Source: Gulosibacter sediminis
GTDB lineage: Bacteria; Actinomycetota; Actinomycetes; Actinomycetales; Microbacteriaceae
Assembly: GCF_014904065.1 (NCBI RefSeq)
Contig: NZ_JACXJG010000001.1
Location: 18,650 to 31,114, forward strand
Reading direction: 5' to 3'
Length of the DNA stretch: 12,465 nucleotides
The stretch's first letter is position 1. Every line of letters starts with the position of its first letter. The position numbers and the translations under genes were made by a program. A model generated the notes under the pieces. It saw nothing but the letters and a program-made list of their open reading frames with translations. It was not told the DNA's origin and made no database searches. This document shows, in pieces, positions 6,336-12,465 of this stretch.

Positions 6336-7745
6336 ATGGCTCTTTCGAATCAGACACCCACGGGTGCGGCCCAGACTGCGGCAAAACCGCGCGGGATCGC
6401 CGGCTGGGACAAGCACACCTGGCTCTACGTTTCGGTGATCGGCGCGGTCGTGCTCGGCGCGATCGTCGGACTCGCAGCGCCCGACTTCGCGATCGGCCTC
6501 GAGCCGCTCGGCACCGCGTTCGTCGGGCTCATCAAGATGATGATCGCGCCGATCATCTTCTGCACGATCGTCGTCGGCGTGGGCTCGATCGCCAAAGCCG
6601 CGACGGTCGGCAAGATCGGTGGCCTCGCGCTCATTTACTTCCTGGTGATGTCGACGTTCGCGCTCCCAATCGGTCTCGTCGTGGGCAACATCATCCACCC
6701 GGGCGACGGCCTGAACATCGCGGGCTCGACCTACGAGGCGACCGCCGAGGCGCAGGGCACGACCGACTTCCTGCTCGGCATCATCCCCACCACCTTCTTC
6801 TCGCCGTTCACGGGCGAGAATGTGCTGCAGGTGCTCTTCATCGCGCTCATCACCGGCTTCGCGCTGCAGGGGCTCGGCAAGCGCGGCACGCCGATCCTTG
6901 GCGTTGTGAAGCAGCTGCAGACGCTCGTCTTCCGCATCCTCAGCATGATTCTCTGGCTCGCCCCGATTGGTGCGTTCGGTGCGATCGCCGCCGTCATCGG
7001 CAAGACCGGCATCAGCGCGATCTTCAGCCTCGGCTTGCTCATGGTTGCGTTCTACATCACTTGCTTCCTCTTCGTCGTGGTGGTGCTCGGTACGCTGCTT
7101 TACGCGTTCACGCGGGTGAACGTGTTCCGCCTCATCGGCTACCTCGGCCGCGAGTACCTGCTCATCGTCGGCACGAGCTCGTCGGAGTCGGCGCTGCCGC
7201 GTCTCATCGCGAAGATGGAGCACCTCGGTGTCGCGAAGCCCGTCGTCGGCATCACGGTGCCCACGGGCTACTCGTTCAACCTCGACGGCACCGCGATCTA
7301 CCTCACGATGGCGTCGCTCTTCATCGCCTCGGGTATGGGCTCGCCCATGTCGATCGGTGAGCAGATCGGCCTGCTCGTGTTCATGATCATCGCCTCGAAG
7401 GGCGCCGCGGGCGTCACCGGCGCGGGCCTCGCGACGCTCGCCGCGGGCCTGCAGGCGTACCGCCCCGACCTCGTCGGCGGCGTCGGCGTCATCGTCGGCA
7501 TCGACCGCTTCATGTCGGAGGGTCGGGCCATCACAAACTTCAGCGGTAACGCCATCGCTACCCTGCTCATCGGCACGTGGACGAAGCAGGTCGACATGGA
7601 GCGCGTGCGCCTCGTGCTCTCGGGTCAACTGCCGTTCGACGAGTCGACGCTCGGCGCCGACGACCACGGCGTCGGCGAGCACGATGCGGCTGAGGATGCG
7701 GCGGCCAAGCCGGGCGCGCAGCTCGAGCAGGCCGACTCGCGCTAA
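6336..7745 (+). CDS. dctA: C4-dicarboxylate:cation symporter, DctA (DAACS/SLC1) family
   Basis: Inner-membrane transporter that imports succinate, fumarate or malate with cations. The 469 residues fit the family. Signature segments are GTSSSESALPRL (279-290, re-entrant hairpin HP1), FNLDGTAIY (314-322, TM7), SKGAAGVTGAG (354-364, HP2) and the TM8 stretch IDRFMSEGRAITN (389-401). Asp390, Arg397 and Asn401 lie at the conserved TM8 substrate-site positions; in glutamate homologues the equivalent Arg binds the second carboxylate of the substrate. An acidic, Ala-rich C-terminal tail (about 440-469) is not conserved. Two ATGs lie in a row (6333 and 6336); the second is 5 bases after GGAGG and was preferred. 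The longer frame to 6174 lies inside the divergent promoter and was not used. Control by the adjacent two-component system is inferred. Dicarboxylate specificity is favoured over amino acids by the SSSES and SEGR motifs and the neighbours. Confidence 0.93.
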   Translation: MALSNQTPTGAAQTAAKPRGIAGWDKHTWLYVSVIGAVVLGAIVGLAAPDFAIGLEPLGTAFVGLIKMMIAPIIFCTIVVGVGSIAKAATVGKIGGLALIYFLVMSTFALPIGLVVGNIIHPGDGLNIAGSTYEATAEAQGTTDFLLGIIPTTFFSPFTGENVLQVLFIALITGFALQGLGKRGTPILGVVKQLQTLVFRILSMILWLAPIGAFGAIAAVIGKTGISAIFSLGLLMVAFYITCFLFVVVVLGTLLYAFTRVNVFRLIGYLGREYLLIVGTSSSESALPRLIAKMEHLGVAKPVVGITVPTGYSFNLDGTAIYLTMASLFIASGMGSPMSIGEQIGLLVFMIIASKGAAGVTGAGLATLAAGLQAYRPDLVGGVGVIVGIDRFMSEGRAITNFSGNAIATLLIGTWTKQVDMERVRLVLSGQLPFDESTLGADDHGVGEHDAAEDAAAKPGAQLEQADSR

Positions 7746-7763
7746 CCACTACCGAGGTAACCC

Positions 7764-7807
7764 ACAACAGGGCCCGGCCGGCGCAACCCGCCACCGGGCC
7801 CTGCTGT
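7764..7807. terminator. Bidirectional hairpin terminator between convergent genes
   Basis: CAGGGCCCGG (7768-7777) pairs perfectly with CCGGGCCCTG (7794-7803), and after one A/C mismatch the stem continues for three more pairs (ACA with TGT, outer limits 7764 and 7807). It lies between the stop of dctA (7745) and the stop of the minus-strand decarboxylase gene (7823), which fits termination from both sides. No long T run follows on either strand, as is usual in high-GC actinobacteria. Confidence 0.78.
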
Positions 7808-7822
7808 CGCGCTCTGCCGCCG

Positions 7823-9304
7823 CTACTTGACGACGCGGAAGGTCGCGGCGGCCGGATCGACCGCGCCGCGCACGTAGCCCATCGGGGCGGCGGCGACGGC
7901 TTGCAGGTAGTCGACGATCTCCTCGGTGATCGTCTCGCCGGGTGTGAGGTTCGGGACACCGGGCGGGTAGGCCGCGAGCGAGTCGCTCGAGACGCGACCC
8001 ACCGCATCCTTCGCGAGCACGACCTCGCTCGGCGCGAAGAACGCGTCGCGCAGCGACATTGCGCGGGGGCCCGGGTCGACGACGCGGGCGGCGATCGCGT
8101 TGCTCGGCATCTCGGGCAGTGCGTCGATCGCGCGCATGAAGCGGTCAACATTCGCGGTGCGAGCGGCGCCGAGCACGAACACCACGGCCCCGTCGGTCGC
8201 GAGCTCGGGCACCACACGCTGCTCGTAGGCGAGGTGCTGGTACGTCTCGAAGCCACCGATGTTGCCCGAGCGGGTGTCAATGACGAGCTTGAACGGGTCG
8301 ATCGCGATCGTGTCCTCGGCCGCGAGCTGCTGCTCGCGCGCCTCGGTGAAGCGGCCGTGTTCGGCGAGGCGCACCCGCAGTTCCTCGGACGACTCGAGGC
8401 CGCGGTTGAACGCGGTGCTCGCCTCGGTGGCGAGGAAGCGACGGGTCTCGTCGAGCGCCGCCATAAGCAGCGCGCTCGAGCTCGTCGAGGTGACAACCTT
8501 CGAGACACGGTCGACCGCGGCGCCCAGGGCGGCCGCGTGCGGGCCCTGCCCGAGCAGTAGCATCGCCGACTGCGTGAGGCTGCCGGCGAGCTTGTGGGTG
8601 CTCGAGATGACGAGGTCGGCGCCGAGGCGAATCGCGTTCGTCGGCAGCTCGGGGTGGAAGCCGAAATGCGAGCCCCACGCCTCGTCGACGATGAGCGGCT
8701 TGCCCGCGTCGTGGGCGACCTTCGCGATCGCGGCGATGTCGGCGACGGCGCCCGAGTAGCTCGGGCTGACGACGAAGACGGCCGCGGCATCCGGATGCTC
8801 GGTGAGGGCCTCGGAGACCTGCTGCGGCGTGACGCCGCGCGCGAGGCTGAGGCGGAGGTCCATCGACGCCCGCATGAAGACCGGCTCGACGTTCGCGAGC
8901 ATCATGCCGTCGATCGTCGACGAGTGGCAGCTGCGCTGCACGATGAGCTTGTCACCGAGCGTGCCGAGCGCGAGCATCGCGATCTGGTTGCCGGCCGAGG
9001 CACCGTTGGTGAGGAACCAGGCGCGGCTCGCGCCCCACGCATCCGCCGCGAGCGTGAGCGCGCGCTGCATCGTGTCGGGCGCGTCGCCGAGGGGAATCTG
9101 CGGGTCGGCGAGCGGAAACTCGGTGAGGATCATCGGGAAGTCGAGGGCGACGGCCTTCTCGCCGAAGACGCGGGTGAGATGCGTCGAACCCTCCGCGTCG
9201 GCGCCGTGGCCGGGCACGAAGTAGCGTTCGAGCTGCAATGACGCCAAGACCTGCAGCTGTTCGGAATAGGGGGCCGCGTATTGGGAGTCGTTTAAGGCAG
9301 TCAT
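7823..9304 (-). CDS. PLP-dependent Orn/Lys/Arg decarboxylase-family protein (short form)
   Basis: Fold-type I PLP enzyme expected to decarboxylate a basic amino acid in the cytoplasm. The 493 residues match the short forms (B. subtilis SpeA type), which lack the N-terminal wing domain of the ~700-residue enterobacterial enzymes. Motifs: PGHG (31-34), TNGASAGN (99-106), H127 in CHSS that should stack on PLP, D207 (VDEAWGSHFGFH) for the pyridine nitrogen, and the PLP lysine K238 in SSTHKLAGS. The C-terminal domain has YPPGVPNLTPGE (near 450), usual for the family. I chose ATG at 9304; a TTG at 9340 would extend it by 12 residues into the promoter. The Shine-Dalgarno (AGGTGGGG, about 13 bases upstream) is weak or distant. 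It is divergent from the LysR gene across 105 bases, so that regulator probably controls it. The substrate cannot be read from sequence: lysine, ornithine, arginine and, given the neighbours, diaminobutyrate are candidates. Confidence 0.86.
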   Translation of the reverse strand: MTALNDSQYAAPYSEQLQVLASLQLERYFVPGHGADAEGSTHLTRVFGEKAVALDFPMILTEFPLADPQIPLGDAPDTMQRALTLAADAWGASRAWFLTNGASAGNQIAMLALGTLGDKLIVQRSCHSSTIDGMMLANVEPVFMRASMDLRLSLARGVTPQQVSEALTEHPDAAAVFVVSPSYSGAVADIAAIAKVAHDAGKPLIVDEAWGSHFGFHPELPTNAIRLGADLVISSTHKLAGSLTQSAMLLLGQGPHAAALGAAVDRVSKVVTSTSSSALLMAALDETRRFLATEASTAFNRGLESSEELRVRLAEHGRFTEAREQQLAAEDTIAIDPFKLVIDTRSGNIGGFETYQHLAYEQRVVPELATDGAVVFVLGAARTANVDRFMRAIDALPEMPSNAIAARVVDPGPRAMSLRDAFFAPSEVVLAKDAVGRVSSDSLAAYPPGVPNLTPGETITEEIVDYLQAVAAAPMGYVRGAVDPAAATFRVVK

Positions 9305-9409
9305 ATGCAGATTTTTGCCCCACCTGTCGGTTTGGCACAAGCGCAGAAGTGTCGAGATCCCTCAATACTCCCTATGGTGGCCATGGGTGCTCGGCCCTAG
9401 GCTGCTTGT
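9305..9409. promoter_or_regulatory. Divergent regulatory region, decarboxylase / LysR
   Basis: A 105-base spacer, clearly richer in A/T than the flanking genes, as expected for a LysR-type control region. TTTGGCACAAG (9332-9342) contains a short dyad TTG-GCA-CAA. CAATACTCCC (9363-9372) matches 9 of 10 bases, on the opposite strand, with a site upstream of the ectoine hydrolase-like gene (10358-10367); this could be a shared operator but a chance match is not excluded. No convincing -35/-10 pair is seen for the decarboxylase. Confidence 0.45.
9398..9403 (+). promoter_or_regulatory. Candidate -10 element giving a leaderless LysR mRNA
   Basis: TAGGCT fits the actinobacterial TANNNT -10 pattern and ends 6 bases before the ATG at 9410, so transcription would begin at or within a base or two of the start codon. 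No Shine-Dalgarno is present before this ATG, in contrast to most other starts in the window. No good -35 is visible at 17 bases. Confidence 0.45.
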
Positions 9410-10333
9410 ATGCTCGACCTTCGCCAGCTCTCCGTGCTCGACGCGATCGCCCGCACCGGCTCGCTCGCTGCCGCGGCCCGCGACCTCCACTATGGGCAAC
9501 CGACGATCAGCCACCACCTGCGCGCGCTCGAGCGACACCTCGACTCCGAGCTTGTCGTCTCGAGCGCCACCGGCACGGCGCTCACGGCGGCCGGCGAGCT
9601 CATGCTCGAGCACGCCCGTGCCGTGCTCACCCGCCTGCGCGTTGCCGAACGCGACGTCGCCGAGCTCGGTCAGTCAGGCGGGCCCGTGCTGCGCATGGGT
9701 ACCTTCGAATCGGCCGGCGCACGCCTCCTGCCGCAGGTGCTCGCGAAGCTTGGCACGGGTCGCACGGTGCAGGTCGAGCTCGTCGAGGGCGAGCCGCTCG
9801 GGCTGCAAGAGCAGCTCCTCGACGGCTCGCTGCACTGCGCGCTGCTGTACGACCTCGACGGCGACACCTCGGTGACCGACGCGGCGCTGCGCCAGCGGAC
9901 CCTCGAGCGCGAGCCCTTTCGCATCATGCTCGGCGCCGATCATCCGCTCGCTACGCAGGAGGTTATCGACCTCGCCGACCTCGCCGAGGCCGACTGGATT
10001 CGCTCGCGCAGCGTGCTCGAGGCCTCCGAGCGCGCGCTGCTCACGGCAGCGGGCGCGGCTGGCTTCGTGCCGAACACCCTCCTGCAGAGCGAGGACTACT
10101 CGCTCGTGCACGGGTTCGTCGCCGCGGGCGTCGGCGTCGGCCTCATCGTCGAGTCGGCCGTCGACACCCGCTACCGCGTCGTCGCGCGGCCGACGGTGCA
10201 AGACCTGGGGATGCGCCGGGTGCGCTTCGTCGCGACGGCCACCCCCGAGCCGGGTCGTGCCGCCGCCCTCGCGCGCCTCGAAGAGCTGCTGATCGAGGCA
10301 GCCGAGGTGAATCCCGCAGCATCCGTGGGGTAA
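9410..10333 (+). CDS. LysR-type transcriptional regulator
   Basis: DNA-binding regulator of 307 residues, the normal length. The N-terminal winged helix (1-60) begins LDLRQLSVLDAIARTGS, has the helix-turn-helix at about 18-37 (LAAAARDLHYGQPTISHHLR), and ends with the TALTAAGELML wing; a linker helix follows. The effector-binding domain starts at VLRMGTFESAG (93-103) and runs to about 295, with GVGVGLIVESAV (about 244-255) in the second half. It is transcribed divergently from the decarboxylase gene and in the same direction as the M24 and M20 genes 99 bases downstream, the usual position for a regulator of either or both sets. The effector is unknown; by context, a diamino acid or ectoine breakdown product would be reasonable. 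Known ectoine-use regulators are EnuR (MocR type) and DoeX (AsnC/Lrp type), so a LysR would be a different solution. Confidence 0.92.
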   Translation: MLDLRQLSVLDAIARTGSLAAAARDLHYGQPTISHHLRALERHLDSELVVSSATGTALTAAGELMLEHARAVLTRLRVAERDVAELGQSGGPVLRMGTFESAGARLLPQVLAKLGTGRTVQVELVEGEPLGLQEQLLDGSLHCALLYDLDGDTSVTDAALRQRTLEREPFRIMLGADHPLATQEVIDLADLAEADWIRSRSVLEASERALLTAAGAAGFVPNTLLQSEDYSLVHGFVAAGVGVGLIVESAVDTRYRVVARPTVQDLGMRRVRFVATATPEPGRAAALARLEELLIEAAEVNPAASVG

Positions 10334-10432
10334 TTAACGACGTTCGTCGAGGAGCGTGGCAGTATTGCCAGCACATCACCGTCGTAACGACGCGAAGCCG
10401 CAAGCCAGCGCCGTGCTGTCGAAGGGAAACGA
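10334..10432 (+). promoter_or_regulatory. Spacer with three dyads upstream of the ectoine hydrolase-like gene
   Basis: Three short inverted repeats lie in 55 bases: CGACG-TT-CGTCG (10338-10349), TGGCA-GTAT-TGCCA (10357-10370) and CGTCGT-A-ACGACG (10380-10392). The outer two are made of the same half-sites. The A/T-rich TAATTAACG at 10331-10339, overlapping the LysR stop, may contribute to a promoter. The Shine-Dalgarno GAAGGGA (10421-10427) is 5 bases from the ATG at 10433. These dyads make a separate, regulated promoter for the hydrolase gene plausible. Confidence 0.45.
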
Positions 10433-11656
10433 ATGTCGCAGCCGCACGTTGGACCGAGCATCGGCGCCCCGTTCAGCGAAACAGAGTTCATCGCGCGGCG
10501 CGACAGCGTGCGGGAGCGGATGCGTGCTGGCGGCTTTGACGCCCTGCTCGTGGCCGACCCCGCGAACCTCTACTACCTCACGGGCTACAACGCGTGGTCG
10601 TTCTACATGCCACAGGTGCTGTTTCTGCCGCTCGACGGCGAGCCGCTGCTCATCATGCGCGAAATGGATGCGAACGGCGCCCACCGCACCGCGACCACCT
10701 TCCCGCCAGAGCAGATCCTCGGCTACCCCGAGTCGCTCATCCACCAGCCCGACTGCCATCCCGGCGACTGGATCGCACAGGCACTGCTCGATCGTGTCGG
10801 CTCCGAGCCGCGCCGGGTCGGCTACGAAGGCGAGGCGCACTTCTTCACGGTGCGCACCTTCCTCTCGCTGCGGGCGCACCTGCCCGGCTGGCAACTCGAC
10901 GACAGCCAGGATCTCGTCGGCTGGGTGCGACTCGTGAAGTCGCCCGCCGAGATCGAGCTCATGCGCATCGCAGGCCGCGTCGCCACCTCGGCGATGACGG
11001 CGGGCCTCGAGGCGCTCGTGCCCGGCCGGCCGCAAAACGAGGTTGCCGCGGCGATCCAGGCCGCGCAGGCGCGGGGGGTCGATGATGCCGCGGGCGACTA
11101 CCCGGCGATCGTGCCACTCATGATGGTCGGCGCGGCCGCCGACACGCCCCACCTCACCTGGAGCCACGACCCGCTGCCCGACGAGACCGGCGTTGCGCTC
11201 GAGCTCACCGGTGCCCACCGCCGCTACCACTCACCGATCGCGCGTACCGCCTACCTCGGCACCCCGAGCGCCGAGCTGCGCCGCCTCGCCGACGCGACGA
11301 CCGACGCGCTCGAGGCCGCGCTCGCGGCAGCGCGCCCAGGCGTCACGGCGCACGACGTGAGCGAGGCATTCACCAAGGTCCTCTCGGCCGCCGGCTACGA
11401 GAAGGCCTCGCGCCTCGGCTACTCGATCGGCATCGGCTACCCGCCCGACTGGGGCGAGCGCACCGTGAGTCTGCGCCGCGATGACCCGACCGTGCTCGTC
11501 GAAAACATGACCTTCCACCTCATCGCGGGCATGTGGATGCAGGGCTACGGCTTCGAGACCTCGGAGGCGATCCGCGTCACAGCGAACGGGGTCGAGACCT
11601 TCGCCGACGTGCCCCGCAACCTCGTGCTGCGGCCGAGCACGGGAGGCGGGGCGTGA
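10433..11656 (+). CDS. doeA: M24-fold hydrolase, probable ectoine hydrolase (DoeA/EutD type)
   Basis: Likely opens the ectoine ring to N-acetyl-2,4-diaminobutyrate in the cytoplasm. The 407 residues have an N-terminal creatinase-like domain (to about 165) and a C-terminal pita-bread domain (about 170-400). Segments that I recall as characteristic of DoeA/EutD are YLTGYNAWSFY (48-58), MDANGAHRT (78-86), GDYPAIVPL (221-229), PHLTW (239-243), GYPPDWGER (335-343) and MTFHLIAGMW (359-368). Glu257 (ALELTG) aligns with the catalytic glutamate reported for DoeA (Glu255 in Halomonas). The usual M24 metal ligands are missing: the stretch that should read Y-x-S-D is Y265-H-S-P268, so this is probably a metal-independent enzyme like creatinase, not an aminopeptidase. 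The ATG has Shine-Dalgarno GAAGGGA. The stop overlaps the next start (GTGA). A related cyclic-amide hydrolase of unknown substrate is the main alternative. Confidence 0.75.
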   Translation: MSQPHVGPSIGAPFSETEFIARRDSVRERMRAGGFDALLVADPANLYYLTGYNAWSFYMPQVLFLPLDGEPLLIMREMDANGAHRTATTFPPEQILGYPESLIHQPDCHPGDWIAQALLDRVGSEPRRVGYEGEAHFFTVRTFLSLRAHLPGWQLDDSQDLVGWVRLVKSPAEIELMRIAGRVATSAMTAGLEALVPGRPQNEVAAAIQAAQARGVDDAAGDYPAIVPLMMVGAAADTPHLTWSHDPLPDETGVALELTGAHRRYHSPIARTAYLGTPSAELRRLADATTDALEAALAAARPGVTAHDVSEAFTKVLSAAGYEKASRLGYSIGIGYPPDWGERTVSLRRDDPTVLVENMTFHLIAGMWMQGYGFETSEAIRVTANGVETFADVPRNLVLRPSTGGGA

Positions 11657-12465
11657 GTATCACCGACGCAGAACAGGCCGTCATCGACCGGCTTGACGCC
11701 GACGCGATCGCCGAGCTCACGGCCGAGCTCGTGCGCGTCGGCGGCGAGAACCCCGGCGGCACCGAGGAGGCGACGGCGACGCGGCTCGCGTTCGCGCTGC
11801 GCGCGCTCGGCGCCGAGGTGGAAATGCAGACCGTCGAGCCGGGGCGCCCCAACCTCATCACTCGGATCGGTGACCACAGCCTCGGCGACGGCATCCTGTT
11901 TCTCGGCCACAGCGACGTCGTGCCCGCGGGGGAGGGCTGGACGCGCGACTCCTACGCCTGCCTGCGGGAGGGCGACGCGCTCTACGGCCGCGGCACGACC
12001 GACATGAAGGGCGGCCTCGCGGCCGTCGTCTCCGCGATGGCGGCGGTGAATGCCGAGCTGCCGCACCTGCCGATGACCCTCGTCGTCACGGTCGACGAGG
12101 AGCTCGGGGCGAAGGGCGTGCTCCACTACATCGAGCACGAGCCGGTCGGCAGCTACCGTGCCTGCATCGTCGCCGAGCCGACGAACCTCGTGACGATCAC
12201 CGCGTGCCGCGGCGCGATGAACGTCCGCGTCAATCTCGAGGGTGCGAGCGCGCACGCCGGCAAGCCGGACGAGGGTGCAAACGCCATCGTCGCGGCGATC
12301 GAGGTGATCGCCGCGGTCGAGGCCGACGACGCGGCGTTGCGCCGCCACCCGCATCCCGTGCTCGGCAGTGGCACGTGGTCGGTCGGCACCGTCGAGGGCG
12401 GCCACGGCACGTCGATCGTCGCCGACCGCTGCACGCTCACGATCGACCGCCGCATCCTGCCCGAC
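11653..12465 (+). CDS. M20 metallopeptidase-family deacetylase (ArgE/DapE type), partial at 3' end
   Basis: Zinc-dependent amidohydrolase; by position it may deacetylate N-acetyl-diaminobutyrate made by the preceding enzyme. The first 271 residues are visible and the gene runs off the window without a stop. Metal and catalytic residues are His86 and Asp88 (FLGHSDVVP), Asp117 (YGRGTTDMKGG), the pair Glu149/Glu150 (TVDEELG) and Glu175 (VAEPTN). The dimerisation domain begins at about 183 and carries His201 (GASAHAGKPDEGANAI). The last metal His near the C-terminus is outside the window. The GTG start at 11653 overlaps the upstream stop by 4 bases (GTGA), with GGGAGG 6 bases upstream, so expression is coupled. 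The deacetylase of the described ectoine pathway (DoeB) is of the AstE/AspA type, so this would be a non-homologous replacement. Acetylornithine deacetylase, succinyl-diaminopimelate desuccinylase or a dipeptidase cannot be excluded. Confidence 0.85.
   Translation, partial: MSITDAEQAVIDRLDADAIAELTAELVRVGGENPGGTEEATATRLAFALRALGAEVEMQTVEPGRPNLITRIGDHSLGDGILFLGHSDVVPAGEGWTRDSYACLREGDALYGRGTTDMKGGLAAVVSAMAAVNAELPHLPMTLVVTVDEELGAKGVLHYIEHEPVGSYRACIVAEPTNLVTITACRGAMNVRVNLEGASAHAGKPDEGANAIVAAIEVIAAVEADDAALRRHPHPVLGSGTWSVGTVEGGHGTSIVADRCTLTIDRRILPD

Noticed and set aside
6180..7682. A 500-codon open frame on the minus strand opposite dctA
   Set aside because: Its product is a Glu/Arg/Asp/Ala-rich string with no motif or domain, a usual antisense effect of GC-rich coding DNA. 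dctA on the plus strand has clear family motifs through the same bases.
7567..8790. A 407-codon minus-strand frame overlapping the decarboxylase gene, rich in Ser/Arg/Pro
   Set aside because: Low-complexity translation of the neighbouring frame; the decarboxylase frame holds the PLP motifs.
9305..9340. TTG start at 9340 for the decarboxylase
   Set aside because: It adds 12 unlike residues in the regulatory spacer; the ATG at 9304 gives the usual family N-terminus.
9238..10539. A 433-codon plus-strand frame across the LysR gene
   Set aside because: Arg/Ala/His-rich translation without domains; the LysR frame is clearly the coding one.

Overview
The window is high-GC, densely packed DNA from an actinobacterium. 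The order topA tail, tmk, holB, secreted S33 peptidase, tRNA-Thr, together with G/C-ending codons, frequent GTG starts and 4-base GTGA gene overlaps, points to Microbacteriaceae or a close relative. That family assignment is an inference from gene order and codon style.

Region 1 (1-3770) is a housekeeping block on the + strand: the lysine-rich end of DNA topoisomerase I, thymidylate kinase (tmk), the clamp-loader delta-prime subunit (holB), a lipoprotein alpha/beta-hydrolase of the tripeptidyl aminopeptidase type, and tRNA-Thr(CGT) closed by a strong hairpin terminator. The distal two thirds of holB is clearly lower in GC than everything around it.

Region 2 (3771-4213) has no supportable gene. 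It holds a degenerate array of 19-base motifs repeating every 31-32 bp, with one inverted copy.

Region 3 (4214-7807) is a dicarboxylate uptake module. A CitA/DcuS-type sensor kinase and CitB/DcuR-type response regulator (- strand, overlapping by 4 bases) diverge from a DctA-family C4-dicarboxylate:cation symporter (+ strand). The likely logic is that the kinase senses extracellular di- or tricarboxylates and the regulator controls the transporter. A bidirectional hairpin terminator separates dctA from the next, convergent gene.

Region 4 (7823-12465) is a nitrogen-compound catabolism module. A PLP-dependent Orn/Lys/Arg decarboxylase-family enzyme (- strand) diverges from a LysR-type regulator. 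The regulator is followed on the + strand by an M24-fold enzyme that closely resembles ectoine hydrolase (DoeA/EutD) and, overlapping by 4 bases, an M20 (ArgE/DapE-type) deacetylase cut by the window end. The natural reading is ectoine ring opening to N-acetyl-diaminobutyrate followed by deacetylation to diaminobutyrate. The unusual parts are the M20 enzyme where the known pathway uses an AstE/AspA-type deacetylase, the LysR regulator, and the neighbouring basic amino acid decarboxylase. This is the best candidate for a little-described system in the window.
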